Shown here piece after piece: positions 14,267 through 23,762 of a stretch of DNA of 64,000 nucleotides (position 1 is its first letter; the number at the start of each line of letters is the position of its first letter). The DNA lies in assembly GCF_022810405.1 (NCBI RefSeq), contig NZ_JALGQE010000012.1, forward strand, positions 62,001-126,000, in the 5' to 3' direction. Position numbers and translations under genes: made by a program. The DNA is from Rhodococcus sp. ARC_M5. Lineage in GTDB: Bacteria > Actinomycetota > Actinomycetes > Mycobacteriales > Mycobacteriaceae. The notes beneath the pieces were generated by a model, which made no database searches, was not told the origin of the DNA, and was given only the letters and a program-made list of their open reading frames with translations.

Positions 14267-16807
14267 TCAGATCAGGCCGGCAACCGACACGGCCGGGGCC
14301 GGGTCGTAGGTGGTGGTGCGCTGACGAACCGGGCGTCCGATGCCGTCGGCGATCTCGTGCAGTTCCGCGACGGTCTTCTCCGAACCGTTCTGCGAACCCG
14401 CCATACGCGAGATCGTCTCCTCCATCAGGGTCCCTCCCAGATCGTTCGCGCCTCCGTTCAGCATCGCCTGTGTACCCGTGATTCCCAATTTCACCCATGA
14501 CGTCTGAATGTTGTCGATTCGGCCGTGCAACATGATGCGAGCCAGGGCGTGCACCGCGCGGTTGTCACGATTGGTCGGTCCCGGTCGCGAGGCCCCGGCC
14601 AGATACAACGGCGAGGACTGGTGCACGAACGGCAGCGGCACGAACTCGGTGAACCCACCGGTCTTGTCCTGGATCTTCTTGAGCACGTTCAGGTGACCGA
14701 CCCAGTGCGACGGATTGTCCACGTGCCCGTACATCATCGTCGAGCTCGAACGCAGTCCCACCTCGTGCGCGGTGGTGATCACTTCGATCCACTCGGCGGC
14801 GGGCAGTTTGCCCTTGGTGAGCACCCACCGCACCTCGTCGTCGAGAATCTCCGCGGCGGTACCCGGGATCGAATCCAAGCCGGCCGCGCGCAGCTCGGTG
14901 AGCCACTCGCGAATCGACTGACCACCGCGCGAGGCCCCGTTGACGATCTCCATCGGCGAGAACGCGTGCACATGCATCGACGGCACCTTGGCCTTGACCG
15001 CCCGCACCAGATCGGCGTACCCCGTCACCGGAAGTTCGGGGTCGATCCCGCCCTGCATGCAGACCTCGGTGGCACCGACGACATGCGCTTCCCACGCCCG
15101 ATCCGCCACCTCGGTGGTGGACAGGGTGAAGGCATCGGCGTCGCCCTTGCGCTGCGCGAACGCACAGAAGCGGCACCCGGTGTAGCAGATGTTGGTGAAG
15201 TTGATGTTCCGGTTCACCACGTAGGTGACGGTGTCTCCGTTGACCTGCCTGCGCAGATCGTCGGCCAGCGCAGCGACAGCGTCCATGCCCGGGCCCTCGG
15301 CCGTTGCGAGCGCGAGGTACTGCTCATCGGAGAGCCCGGCCGGGTCCTTCTCCGCTGCCGTCAACGCCGACACCAGGTCCCGGTCCACCCGCTCGAGCCC
15401 GGCCAGATCGCGCACCTGCTCACGAATGGAATCCCAGTCGCCGAACGCGTTCGCCAGATCCGAGCGGGTCTCGGTGTTGCGGCCCTGAGTGTCGATCTCG
15501 GTGTTCAGATCGACGCGGCCCGAGGACTCCCACTCCTCGTCCGGTTCCTGCCACGGCAGACCCGTCGGGTTCACGTTCTCGCGCGCCATGCCGGTCTCCG
15601 GATCGGCCAGCGCCCGCACGTGCGCCGAGATCCGCGGGTCGATCCACGGAGCGCCGGCGAGCACGTACTGCGGCTGTGCAGCAACACGTTCCACCAAGCG
15701 GTAGCCCGCCTTCTCCGACAGCTCTGCCAGGGTGTCGAGGTTCGGCCACGGCCGCTCGGGATTGACGTGATCGGGAGTCAGCGGCGAGACCCCGCCCCAA
15801 TCGTCGACGCCCGCGCCGAGCAGCGCCGCCGTCTCCTCCGGCTCGACCAGGTTCGGCGGAGCCTGGATGCGCATCGACGGGCCGAGCACCATGCGCGTCA
15901 CTGCGATCGTCGCCAGGAATTCTTCGAGACCCGCGTCGGGCACGGACCGCATCGCGGTATCGGACTTGGCCAGGAAGTTCTGCACGATGATTTCCTGCAC
16001 GTGCCCGAACGACTTGTGCACCTTGCGAATTGCCATGATCGACTCGGCCCGGTCCCGCAGCGTCTCACCGATGCCGACGAGGATGCCGGTCGTGAACGGA
16101 ATGTTGAGCCGGCCCGCGTCGGTCAACGTGCGCAGCCGAACCTCGGGATCCTTGTCGGGGCTGCCGTAGTGCGCCTGCCCCTTCTCCTCGAACAACCGGC
16201 GCGAGGTGGTTTCGAGCATCATCCCCATCGACGGAGCCACCGGCTTGAGTCGCGAGAGTTCCTGCCACGACATCACTCCTGGGTTGAGGTGCGGCAGCAA
16301 GCCGGTCTCCTCGAGCACCCGGATCGACATGGCGCGCACGTAGTCGAGAGTGGAGTCGTAGCCGCGGGAGTCGAGCCACGCCTTGGCCTCGGGCCACCGC
16401 TCCTCCGGTCGGTCGCCGAGGGTGAACAGCGCTTCCTTGCACCCGAGCGCGGCACCCTTACGGGCGACGTCGACGATCTCGTCGGGATCCATGAACATCC
16501 CGTGGCCGGAGGCATTGAGCTTGCCGGGGACGGTGACGAACGTGCAGTAGTGGCACTTGTCGCGGCACAACCGCGTGATGGGTACGAACACCTTTCGCGA
16601 ATACGAGACCGTCTCGGGACGACCGGCCGACTCCAGCCCGGCATCACGAACCCGAGCAGCCGACGCCATCAGGTCCACCAGATCGTCCCCACGCGCATGC
16701 AGCAACACCGTGGCCTCGTCGACGTTGAGAGACACCCCGTCGCGGGCACGACGCAGAACGCGACGCATGGCAGAGGCGGCTGGAGCGGAGTCAGGCTGCA
16801 AAGTCAC
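14267..16807 (-). CDS. fbiC: FO synthase, CofG/CofH fusion
   Basis: This bifunctional radical-SAM enzyme makes 7,8-didemethyl-8-hydroxy-5-deazariboflavin (FO), the F420 precursor, from tyrosine and the 5-amino-6-ribitylamino-uracil intermediate of riboflavin synthesis. At ~846 residues it carries two CxxxCxxC clusters: CRDKCHYC near residue 81 (CofG half) and CYTGCRFC near residue 545 (CofH half). GTG 16807 gives an N-terminus like mycobacterial FbiC; GTG 16837 is an alternative with ten extra residues. It corresponds to Rv1173. The gene diverges from the PH-domain operon. Confidence 0.95.
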   Translation of the reverse strand: MTLQPDSAPAASAMRRVLRRARDGVSLNVDEATVLLHARGDDLVDLMASAARVRDAGLESAGRPETVSYSRKVFVPITRLCRDKCHYCTFVTVPGKLNASGHGMFMDPDEIVDVARKGAALGCKEALFTLGDRPEERWPEAKAWLDSRGYDSTLDYVRAMSIRVLEETGLLPHLNPGVMSWQELSRLKPVAPSMGMMLETTSRRLFEEKGQAHYGSPDKDPEVRLRTLTDAGRLNIPFTTGILVGIGETLRDRAESIMAIRKVHKSFGHVQEIIVQNFLAKSDTAMRSVPDAGLEEFLATIAVTRMVLGPSMRIQAPPNLVEPEETAALLGAGVDDWGGVSPLTPDHVNPERPWPNLDTLAELSEKAGYRLVERVAAQPQYVLAGAPWIDPRISAHVRALADPETGMARENVNPTGLPWQEPDEEWESSGRVDLNTEIDTQGRNTETRSDLANAFGDWDSIREQVRDLAGLERVDRDLVSALTAAEKDPAGLSDEQYLALATAEGPGMDAVAALADDLRRQVNGDTVTYVVNRNINFTNICYTGCRFCAFAQRKGDADAFTLSTTEVADRAWEAHVVGATEVCMQGGIDPELPVTGYADLVRAVKAKVPSMHVHAFSPMEIVNGASRGGQSIREWLTELRAAGLDSIPGTAAEILDDEVRWVLTKGKLPAAEWIEVITTAHEVGLRSSSTMMYGHVDNPSHWVGHLNVLKKIQDKTGGFTEFVPLPFVHQSSPLYLAGASRPGPTNRDNRAVHALARIMLHGRIDNIQTSWVKLGITGTQAMLNGGANDLGGTLMEETISRMAGSQNGSEKTVAELHEIADGIGRPVRQRTTTYDPAPAVSVAGLI

Positions 16808-16896
16808 CAGTCGATCATGCGCCTTCCTGGTACGCACGTGCCACCCGCGGGTCGGACTGCCGCCCTCGTGCGCGGGTGAGGGCTAGGTTTGTACCC

Positions 16897-17385
16897 GTGA
16901 CAACGATGACCGATCCACAGTGGCAACCGTCTCCGCGTGCGCGTCTGCTCTGGGCTCTCAGTGCCGGTCTGCTGTGGGTACCGGTCTTCGTCGCCCAGGT
17001 CGTCTGGGCTGTCGTCGACTCGACGTGGACCACCTGGCCGCATGTCGCCGTCCTCGTCGCATCCATCGTGCTGGCCGTCCTGAACATCGCGGTCGTGCCG
17101 CAGTGGCGGTACCGCGTGCATCGCTGGGAGATCAGCGACACCGCGGTCTACACCCGAACCGGCTGGCTCAGCCAGGAGCGACGCATCGCACCGATCTCGC
17201 GGGTGCAGACCGTCGACACCGAGCGCGGACCGCTCGACCGCATGCTGGGGTTGGCGACGGTCACCGTGACGACGGCGTCGTCCGCGGGTGCGGTGAAGAT
17301 CACGGCGCTCGACCAGGATGTCGCCGACAAGACGGTCGCGCGACTCACCGACATCGCCGGCCGCACCGTGGGAGACGCCACGTGA
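16897..17385 (+). CDS. PH-domain (bPH2/DUF304) membrane protein
   Basis: This 162-residue protein has two N-terminal transmembrane segments (residues ~15-60: LLWALSAGLLWVPVFVAQVVW and VAVLVASIVLAVLNIAVV). One bacterial PH (bPH2) domain follows, with the typical strand RYRVHRWEISDTAVYTRTGWL...RIAPISRVQTVDTERGPLDRMLGL. The GTG start is supported by a -10 TAGGTT (16884-16889) exactly 7 nt upstream. The gene overlaps the next by GTGA, a conserved YdbS-YdbT-like pairing. Function is unknown; such pairs affect envelope stress and antimicrobial-peptide resistance in other bacteria. Confidence 0.85.
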   Translation: MTTMTDPQWQPSPRARLLWALSAGLLWVPVFVAQVVWAVVDSTWTTWPHVAVLVASIVLAVLNIAVVPQWRYRVHRWEISDTAVYTRTGWLSQERRIAPISRVQTVDTERGPLDRMLGLATVTVTTASSAGAVKITALDQDVADKTVARLTDIAGRTVGDAT

Positions 17386-18896
17386 CCGACCAGGAGCACC
17401 TCCTCGCCGTCGAGGAGGAGCAGCCTTGGCTGCGATTGGACAAGCGAATGTTGTTGGTGCATCCGGTGAACGAGGGCATCAAGATTCTGCCGGTGCTGCT
17501 GATCTCGTTCTTCGTCGGTAGTCAGAGCGGGAACCACTTCTGGAGTCTGGGCCTTCTCGTGGTCGTCGTGGTGTTCGCGATTCTGCGGTGGTTCACCACC
17601 AGCTACCGAATCGGTCCGGTACACGTGCAACTGCGCACCGGGGTGCTGCAGAAGAAGGTGCTCTCGATTCCGCGCAACAGAATTCGGTCGGTCGACGTCG
17701 AAGCGAACGTTCTGCACCGCGTACTCGGCCTGTCCATCCTGCGCATCGGCACCGGCCAACAGGCAGGCAAGGGTGAGGCCTTCGAGCTCAACGCCCTCGA
17801 TACCGCACTGGTGCCCGCACTGCGCGGAGATCTGCTGCAGCGAGTCTCGGGGCAGATCCCGGCGACCGACGGAACACCCAGCACACCAGCGGATTCCGGG
17901 GCGGAGATTGCGCACTGGCAGTTCTCATGGGTGCGGTTCGCGCCGTTCTCCATCACCGGTATCGTCACCATCGCCGCAGCCGTCGGCGTACTTTTCCAGT
18001 ACGGGCTCGGGCAGACACTGGCCGAATCGTCGGTGGTCTCCACCGGCATCGACTCAGCCGAGCGATTGGGAATCGCGGTGTTCGTCGTCGTGGTGCTGAT
18101 GGCACTGCTCGTCGTATCGAGCATCTTCGCGTGCGTCCGCTATCTGCTGGCCTACGCCAACCTCACGGTGATGGACCAGAAACGCACCATGCATGTCAGC
18201 CACGGGTTGTTGCGCACTCGCCAGTCGACACTCGATCGCAAGCGGCTGCGCGGCACCTCTCTGTCCCAACCGTTGCTGCTTCGTGCGGCCGGTGGAGCAA
18301 GACTGGACGCCATCATGACCGGCGTCAGCGCCGAGAAGAAAGAATCGTCCCTGCTGCTCCCCCAGGCCCCGCGCGCCGAGGCGCTACGCATGATGACCAC
18401 CGTGCTCGGCGAGGCCGGTCTGCACGGTAGTGCCGACCAGCCGCTGCTGCAGCACGGACCCGCAGCGCGTCGCCGCCGTTACACCCGGGCAGGGCTGCCA
18501 CTCCTGGTCATCGCTGCCGGCCTGGGAGTTGCACAGTATTTCGGCGCGCCGATTCCGATCCTCGCGTGGACAGCGATCGCGGTGTTGTTCGTCGCTGCAT
18601 TCGGCCTGGCTCACGATCGCTACCGAGGCCTGGGCCATGCCGTGCTGCCTGGCTGGCTCATCACCCAGCACGGTTCGCTCGACCGGACTCGCCACAGCCT
18701 CGAAGCCGCAGGCATCATCGGTTGGACCGTGCGGCAGACATTCTTCCAGCGCCGCGCCGGGGTGGCAACCATCGTCGCTGCCACTCCCGCAGGCGTCGGA
18801 CATTACGAGGTGATCGACATCCCCATCGAGAATGCATGGGCGATGATCGACGCCGTCACCCCGGGAGCCGGGGACGTCTGGCTGCAACGAACCTGA
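17382..18896 (+). CDS. Multi-PH-domain (YdbT-like) membrane protein
   Basis: This 504-residue protein is predicted to hold several bPH2 domains separated by paired transmembrane segments. The first domain is near residues 60-140 (SYRIGPVHVQLRTGVLQKKVLSIPRNRIRSVD), with similar later blocks (NLTVMDQKRTMHVSHGLLRTRQST and AVLPGWLITQHGSLDRTRHSLEAAGIIGW). It starts at GTG 17382, overlapping the previous stop by 4 nt, so translation is coupled. Together the two proteins resemble the YdbS/YdbT membrane pair of Bacillus. Confidence 0.85.
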   Translation: MTDQEHLLAVEEEQPWLRLDKRMLLVHPVNEGIKILPVLLISFFVGSQSGNHFWSLGLLVVVVVFAILRWFTTSYRIGPVHVQLRTGVLQKKVLSIPRNRIRSVDVEANVLHRVLGLSILRIGTGQQAGKGEAFELNALDTALVPALRGDLLQRVSGQIPATDGTPSTPADSGAEIAHWQFSWVRFAPFSITGIVTIAAAVGVLFQYGLGQTLAESSVVSTGIDSAERLGIAVFVVVVLMALLVVSSIFACVRYLLAYANLTVMDQKRTMHVSHGLLRTRQSTLDRKRLRGTSLSQPLLLRAAGGARLDAIMTGVSAEKKESSLLLPQAPRAEALRMMTTVLGEAGLHGSADQPLLQHGPAARRRRYTRAGLPLLVIAAGLGVAQYFGAPIPILAWTAIAVLFVAAFGLAHDRYRGLGHAVLPGWLITQHGSLDRTRHSLEAAGIIGWTVRQTFFQRRAGVATIVAATPAGVGHYEVIDIPIENAWAMIDAVTPGAGDVWLQRT

Positions 18897-18897
18897 C

Positions 18898-19593
18898 ATG
18901 ACGCGACCGCAGAGCATCGAGGAACTCGACCTCGCTGTGTCCGAGTGTCGCGCCTGCCCTCGCCTGGTGCGGTGGCGCGAGCAGGTCGCCGCCGAGAAGC
19001 GGGCCGCCTTCGCCGACGAAACATACTGGGGTAAGGCAATTCCGGGATTCGGCCCGGCCGATGCATCGATGTTGATCGTCGGGCTCGCCCCGGCAGCGCA
19101 CGGTGCCAACCGCACCGGGCGGATGTTCACCGGAGACCGAAGCGGCGACGTGCTGTACCGCGCGATGTATGCCGTCGGGCTGGCCAGCCAACCCACCGCG
19201 ACGCACATCGGAGACGGGTTGACGCTCAACGGGGTTCGCATCACTGCGCCGGTGCACTGCGCTCCCCCACAGAACAAGCCGACGCCCGCCGAACGCAACA
19301 CGTGCAGGCCCTGGCTGGACGACGAACTACGGTTGCTGCGTCCGACTCTGCGCTCGGTGCTCGTTCTCGGGGCATTCGGCTGGCAGTCCCTCTTACCGAC
19401 ACTGGCCGCCAACGGGTGGGAAATACCCCGTCCCGCACCGAAATTCGGCCATGGTGTGCGACTCGACCTGGGCTCGATCACCGTGTTCGGGAGCTATCAC
19501 GTGAGCCAGCGAAACACCTTCACCGGACTGTTGACTCCGACGATGATCGAGGATGTGCTGCGGAATGCGGGTCGGCATGCACGCTTGCTGTGA
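18898..19593 (+). CDS. Uracil-DNA glycosylase, family 5 (UDGb)
   Basis: This 231-residue DNA-repair enzyme removes uracil and other deaminated bases from DNA. The iron-sulfur cysteines appear as CRAC near residue 18 and C-x14-C (CAPPQNKPTPAERNTC). The family-5 active-site motif is GLAPAAHGANRTGRMFTGDRSG, and the second motif is YHVSQRNTFTGLLT. It starts 1 nt after the stop of the PH-domain gene, so it is probably in that operon. Its last ~74 bases overlap the convergent membrane-protein gene. Confidence 0.9.
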   Translation: MTRPQSIEELDLAVSECRACPRLVRWREQVAAEKRAAFADETYWGKAIPGFGPADASMLIVGLAPAAHGANRTGRMFTGDRSGDVLYRAMYAVGLASQPTATHIGDGLTLNGVRITAPVHCAPPQNKPTPAERNTCRPWLDDELRLLRPTLRSVLVLGAFGWQSLLPTLAANGWEIPRPAPKFGHGVRLDLGSITVFGSYHVSQRNTFTGLLTPTMIEDVLRNAGRHARLL

Positions 19594-19972
19594 TCGCCTT
19601 CATCCGGAACATGAACAGCAGCACACCGGCGGGGCCTGCACCGGCGACGATGAGCAGCATCGTGCGCCAATCGGCGAGGAGAAGAACGTCGTTGCCCGGG
19701 CCGCCGAACATGCACAGGACCACCGCGAAAAACCATCCGACAAGGGGTGACGCCACCCAGATCGGCCGTTCCGCTACTTTGCGTGCGGCCAGGACCAACG
19801 CGACGTTGGCTATCCCGCCGAGCAGCGCGCTGATGGGAAATTGCACCGACCCGAGGTAGGTCGGAAGGAAGAAGACCGACAGAATTCCGGACAGGAAGCC
19901 GTCGAACACCAGTACTGCGACGGTCGCCCAGGACACCAGGGCGACAGTATTGGATGCGGCCTTCGAGATCAT
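19520..19972 (-). CDS. Conserved membrane protein (Rv1171-like)
   Basis: This 150-residue protein has four predicted transmembrane helices between residues ~10 and 125 (for example VALVSWATVAVLVFDGFL and MLLIVAGAGPAGVLLFMF) and a polar C-terminal tail. It lies between mshB and fbiC, the place of the membrane protein Rv1171 in M. tuberculosis, which supports a conserved gene. The function is unknown. Its 3' end overlaps the convergent glycosylase gene by 74 bp. Confidence 0.7.
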   Translation of the reverse strand: MISKAASNTVALVSWATVAVLVFDGFLSGILSVFFLPTYLGSVQFPISALLGGIANVALVLAARKVAERPIWVASPLVGWFFAVVLCMFGGPGNDVLLLADWRTMLLIVAGAGPAGVLLFMFRMKAITASVHADPHSAAHPRSSSESTVR

Positions 19973-20017
19973 GCGCCCAATACTGCCTTGACCCTGGTTG
20001 TTTCAGTGCACCGGTAC

Positions 20018-20176
20018 TCAGGAAACCGGCGGGTATCCCAGCGAGGTCAGCAGGTTGCTCGCGCCCATGGCGATCTGTCCCAGTACGTACTGGTACAGAT
20101 CTGCCTGCGCGCCGAACTGCGGCTTGAGAGAATCGACGAACGCGACGATGGCGTCCTGCACTACCCAGTTGTACAT
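20018..20176 (-). CDS. Small protein of 52 residues downstream of mshB
   Basis: The ATG-start ORF encodes MYNWVVQDAIVAFVDSLKPQ through to ...SLGYPPVS. It is helix-prone, amphipathic and lacks cysteines or a signal peptide. The frame shows biased GC-rich third positions and fills most of the mshB/Rv1171-like gap. A GGGGCGG stretch about 8 nt upstream could serve as the ribosome-binding site. I do not recognise the family; it may be a real small protein or chance. Confidence 0.45.
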   Translation of the reverse strand: MYNWVVQDAIVAFVDSLKPQFGAQADLYQYVLGQIAMGASNLLTSLGYPPVS

Positions 20177-20221
20177 ATGTGTTCCGCCCCTGCTCTGGTG
20201 AGATCAGTACTGGTGTGTATT

Positions 20222-21115
20222 TCAGTGATGCGGACCACAGCTTAGTACGCCGGCAAACAGATCGTTCTCTCTGCCCGTCTCATCGGGATCGAGTTCACCG
20301 CGGACGAGCACGTATTGCTCGTCGAGCAGGATCGGCTGGGCGATGTCGTTGGAGAGCGCGTACTCGCTGCCCGACGGCGCGACGGTCACCTGCGTGGCGT
20401 GGGCGCGGAGCGCATCCCTCTTGGCGTCGAGTACACCGCGGATGTCGATGCTGGTGGTGATCGTGCTCTCCGGAACGCTCGGCAGCTCCCCGTCCTCCGG
20501 CAGTCGCCATCCCGACGGGAGGCCGTCGATCGCGGCCAGCCCCGAGTGCAGCTGGTCCTGACCGGTCACGGTCCAGTAGAACTTCGATACCTCCCACGGC
20601 GCTCCCGCGTCGGGGTAGGAACCCGTCCCGCAGACCTCGACGGCCTCGGTCACCAGTGAGTGCACCTGCTGGTGATCGGGATGTCCGTATCCCCCTTCGG
20701 GGTCGTAGCCGACGACGACCTGCGGCCGCAGCTCACGCATCACCGCCACGAGTGCTCCGAGCGCCTCGTCGCGATCGGCATTGACGAACGCGCGCGGTTT
20801 GCGTGCAGCCGTCGTGCCGGCCATCCCCGAATCTCGCCAGCGACCGGCTCCGCCGAGGAACCGGGGTGGATTGCAGCCCAGGGCCGCGAGTGCGCGATGC
20901 AGTTCCAGGATTCGGTAGCCACCGAGCTGATCGGCGCGATCGACGACCAGATCGGCCCAGGTCTCGCCGATCACTTCACCCTCCTCGCCCAGCGAGCAGG
21001 TCAGCACGGTCACATCGGCACCGGCGCGAACATAGTGGGCGATGGTGCCGCCGGTGGTGATGGTCTCGTCGTCCGGATGCGCGTGGACCAGAAGCAACCG
21101 CTGCGGCTCCGTCAT
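20222..21115 (-). CDS. mshB: GlcNAc-Ins deacetylase of mycothiol synthesis
   Basis: This 297-residue zinc enzyme deacetylates 1D-myo-inositol 2-acetamido-2-deoxy-glucopyranoside, the second committed step to mycothiol. The zinc motif AHPDDE is at residues 12-17, with YGHPDHQQVH supplying further ligand and catalytic residues. LGGAGRWRDSGMAGT and FYWTVTGQD match MshB rather than the paralogue Mca. ATG 21115 gives the same N-terminal length as M. tuberculosis MshB; in-frame ATG 21145 and GTG 21160 are alternatives, the latter overlapping the upstream stop. It is the distal gene of a typA-lpqW-HAD-mshB run. Confidence 0.93.
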   Translation of the reverse strand: MTEPQRLLLVHAHPDDETITTGGTIAHYVRAGADVTVLTCSLGEEGEVIGETWADLVVDRADQLGGYRILELHRALAALGCNPPRFLGGAGRWRDSGMAGTTAARKPRAFVNADRDEALGALVAVMRELRPQVVVGYDPEGGYGHPDHQQVHSLVTEAVEVCGTGSYPDAGAPWEVSKFYWTVTGQDQLHSGLAAIDGLPSGWRLPEDGELPSVPESTITTSIDIRGVLDAKRDALRAHATQVTVAPSGSEYALSNDIAQPILLDEQYVLVRGELDPDETGRENDLFAGVLSCGPHH

Positions 21116-21152
21116 CGTCTGCTCAGCACTTGTCTGGCCCGTCATCGATCCG

Positions 21153-21875
21153 TCACTCACTGTCGCTCCGCCGTCTCTCGCTGTCTTCCCGTCCCCGCTC
21201 GCCGAGTAGCTGCGCCAGGTGCGGTAGCGAGCTCGCGCGCACGTCGGGTGCGGCGAAATAGGCGGGGTACGGGCTGTTGCCCCGATCGATCCAGGCCGTG
21301 GTCATGCCTGCACGGTGTGCGCCGTCGATGTCCCAGGGGTGCACGGCGACGAGCATGGTGTCCTCGGGCTCGGCCCTGCACTGGTCGAGTGCGTACCGGT
21401 AGGACTGCGGGTGCGGCTTCCACCGGCCCGCCGCCTCGACCGACAGCAGCGTCTCGAATTCGCCACGCACCCCGGCTCTGTCGAGCAGAGTCTGCGCCAC
21501 CGACGCCGAGCCGTTGCTCAGCGTCAGCAGTCGGATACCGAGTGCTGCCAGGGCTCTCACACCCTCGACCACGTCGGGATGAACGTCGAGATCGGTGAAC
21601 CCGGTCATGATGTGCTCCACCGCGTCGTCCGTATCGCGATTCAGCGTGGCCTCGGACAGCAGCGTCCGAAGCGCACCGGCACCGACGGTGGCGAACGGCC
21701 GAGCGGCGTCCGCGGCCGCGAGCGCAAAACCGTCGCGCAACACGCTCGCGAACCACGTGGGGAACAGCTGCGGCGACGCTCCCACGTCATCGAATCGTGT
21801 CGCCATCGGAGCCATATCGGACAATGTCTCGTTCACATCGAACACGATCACCCGAGGGCACCTCGGGATGGTCAC
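21153..21875 (-). CDS. Haloacid dehalogenase-like hydrolase (type II HAD)
   Basis: This 240-residue HAD-superfamily hydrolase has motif I IVFDVNETLSD at residues 8-18, motif II LTLSNGSASV, the conserved lysine in GRWKPHPQSY and motif IV MLVAVHPWDIDGA. The pattern is that of L-2-haloacid dehalogenase-like proteins, but activity could be a phosphatase. GTG 21875 overlaps the lpqW stop by GTGA, so it is coupled to lpqW. The substrate is unknown. Confidence 0.85.
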   Translation of the reverse strand: MTIPRCPRVIVFDVNETLSDMAPMATRFDDVGASPQLFPTWFASVLRDGFALAAADAARPFATVGAGALRTLLSEATLNRDTDDAVEHIMTGFTDLDVHPDVVEGVRALAALGIRLLTLSNGSASVAQTLLDRAGVRGEFETLLSVEAAGRWKPHPQSYRYALDQCRAEPEDTMLVAVHPWDIDGAHRAGMTTAWIDRGNSPYPAYFAAPDVRASSLPHLAQLLGERGREDSERRRSDSE

Positions 21876-23671
21876 CGGGGCGTCCGCATCCACTGCGCGG
21901 CGTCGGCGAAGATTCCGACCTCCACCGGGCCGGTCAGCGAGACGCCGGTGATACCGGGCACGGCCGCGACCACCGACGAGTCCTGCATGATCGGCAGCGT
22001 GGACGCCAGAGACCACAGCGCCGGCTCCACGTCGTTGGTGGCTACAGAGGGATCGAGACCGCTCACCAGGGCCCGGTCGATTCTCGGTTGCAGTTCCGGC
22101 ACGCACAGCCCGGACAGGTTCCGCGGGGCCTCGATACCGGTGTCGCCACCGTCGGAGCTCTCCTCGACGCAGCCGAAGCGGGACGCGAGGGCCGTCGCGG
22201 GGTCCACTCCTGCACTCGTCCATCCGACTATCGCGTCGACGGTTCCCTCGGTCAACGCCGTCGAATACAGCTCGTCGGCGGGCAGCGGGGTGACGGTCGC
22301 ATCGATCCCCGCTCCGACGAGTTCGTCCGCGGCGGTGCCGGCGACAGCGAGCGCGATGTCGTCGTTCTCGACGGCACCGATGACGAATCGCAGGGCGGTG
22401 CCGGTCGCGTCCGCGATGCGGGTGCTACTCGGCACCGGAGCGCCCGTCGTCGCGGCACCGGTGGGAACCGCGGTCGTGGTCGGTGCGGCGGTGGTCGCGG
22501 CACTCGGTGTGGATGTCACCAGCGCATCGGGTGTCGGCACGAACCCGGCCCGTTCCAGCAGATCGAGGGCAGCCGTCGTGCCGATCGGAGCAGGCGCTGT
22601 CGCGGAATAGCCTGGGTCGGACGGAGAGGACAGCTGTGCTGCTGCTCGACGATCCGTCGCACCCCCTGCCGCTCCGACCGTGGCCAACAGGTTCGGATCG
22701 AGCAGGCCGAATATTCCTTGTCGCACAGCAGGATCGGACATGTTCGGCGCTCGCCCGTTGACAGTCATGGACAGCACGCGCGATTGCCTGATGGTGTCGG
22801 TCCGCACCCCGGGAATCGCCGAAAGCTGCGCCCGCAGCGCCGCATCGCCACGAACCTGGGCGATCTGGGCATCACTCGACCGCAGAGAATCGGCCAGCTG
22901 TGCCGGGGTGCCTCCCCGACGGATGAGGATCTGATCGGGTGCTGCGGGCTCGTCCCAGAATCGGTCGTTCCGCTCGAGCAGAATTTCGTCACGACCCTTG
23001 TCGACGGTCTTGATGTTGAACCTGGAACCGGAGACCGGCACGTTGTCCGTCAGCCCCCCTTGGAAACCGCCGGGCGAGTCCTTGAGCAGGTGCGAGGGGA
23101 CCAGATCGGAGAACAGTCGCTGCCAGGCCGGATACGGCGAGGACAGCGTCACGTCGACCGTCTTGCCCCCGCCCGAGGACGTGACGTCGCTGATCAGGTC
23201 GTATCCCGCGGGGTCGACGACACCGGGCTGGGCGATCATCTGCTGCCACAGGTAGCGGAAGTCCTCGGCGGCGATCGGTGCGCTGTCGGACCACTGGGCC
23301 TCGTTGCGCAGTTGGTACCGGATGGTGAACGGCGCTTGCGACGTCACCTCGGCCGAAATCAGCAACGACAGGTCCGGCTCCCAGGTGGTCGCCCCGGTGT
23401 CGGAGTTCCGAACCGGGCGGAACGGGCTGGGCAGCACCAGCGAACTGACCGCTGCCGTTGCGGGCGACTGATCTGCCAGCAGATGTGGGTTGAAGCCGAT
23501 GCCGACGTCGTCGATGGCGACGACGACCGGATCACCGGTCTCGGCCGGAACCATCGTCGTGCTGACCGAGGTCTCGACACTCTCGATCGGGGGCGGCGGA
23601 TCCGCGGTGCACGCGGTGAGTACCAGAGCCATGGCAGGAACCAGAACCGTCGGTATCAGCACCTTGCGCAA
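21872..23671 (-). CDS. lpqW: LpqW-like lipoprotein (PIM/LAM biosynthesis-associated)
   Basis: This 599-residue lipoprotein has the extracellular oligopeptide-binding-protein fold (family 5 SBP). The signal ends in a lipobox LTAC near residue 20, and a Pro/Thr/Ala-rich insertion lies around residues 395-425. Position between typA and mshB and domain type match LpqW (Rv1166), which controls the branch between polar PIMs and lipoarabinomannan rather than peptide uptake. TTG 23671 is the start because AGGAG lies 7 nt upstream. The gene nearest by, pimE, acts in the same pathway. Confidence 0.85.
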   Translation of the reverse strand: MRKVLIPTVLVPAMALVLTACTADPPPPIESVETSVSTTMVPAETGDPVVVAIDDVGIGFNPHLLADQSPATAAVSSLVLPSPFRPVRNSDTGATTWEPDLSLLISAEVTSQAPFTIRYQLRNEAQWSDSAPIAAEDFRYLWQQMIAQPGVVDPAGYDLISDVTSSGGGKTVDVTLSSPYPAWQRLFSDLVPSHLLKDSPGGFQGGLTDNVPVSGSRFNIKTVDKGRDEILLERNDRFWDEPAAPDQILIRRGGTPAQLADSLRSSDAQIAQVRGDAALRAQLSAIPGVRTDTIRQSRVLSMTVNGRAPNMSDPAVRQGIFGLLDPNLLATVGAAGGATDRRAAAQLSSPSDPGYSATAPAPIGTTAALDLLERAGFVPTPDALVTSTPSAATTAAPTTTAVPTGAATTGAPVPSSTRIADATGTALRFVIGAVENDDIALAVAGTAADELVGAGIDATVTPLPADELYSTALTEGTVDAIVGWTSAGVDPATALASRFGCVEESSDGGDTGIEAPRNLSGLCVPELQPRIDRALVSGLDPSVATNDVEPALWSLASTLPIMQDSSVVAAVPGITGVSLTGPVEVGIFADAAQWMRTPR

Positions 23672-23706
23672 CGAGGATCTCCTTCGTGGTCGGCTACCTT
23701 GTGCGA

Positions 23707-23746
23707 CAGAAGCGACGCGCCCCACAAGGGTGACACGTCGCTTCTG
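23707..23746 (-). terminator. Stem-loop between typA and lpqW
   Basis: Arms 23707-23717 (CAGAAGCGACG) and 23736-23746 form a perfect 11-bp stem with an 18-nt loop, immediately after the typA stop. There is no T-tract on the minus strand. It may partially terminate or process the typA transcript. Confidence 0.55.
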
Positions 23747-23762
23747 CTGCACGAAGTGAGTC

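Noticed and set aside
14525..16879. 784-codon plus-strand ORF opposite fbiC
   Set aside because: It is antisense to a well-recognised gene, has Arg/His/Gly-biased low-complexity protein and no family motif: a high-GC shadow.
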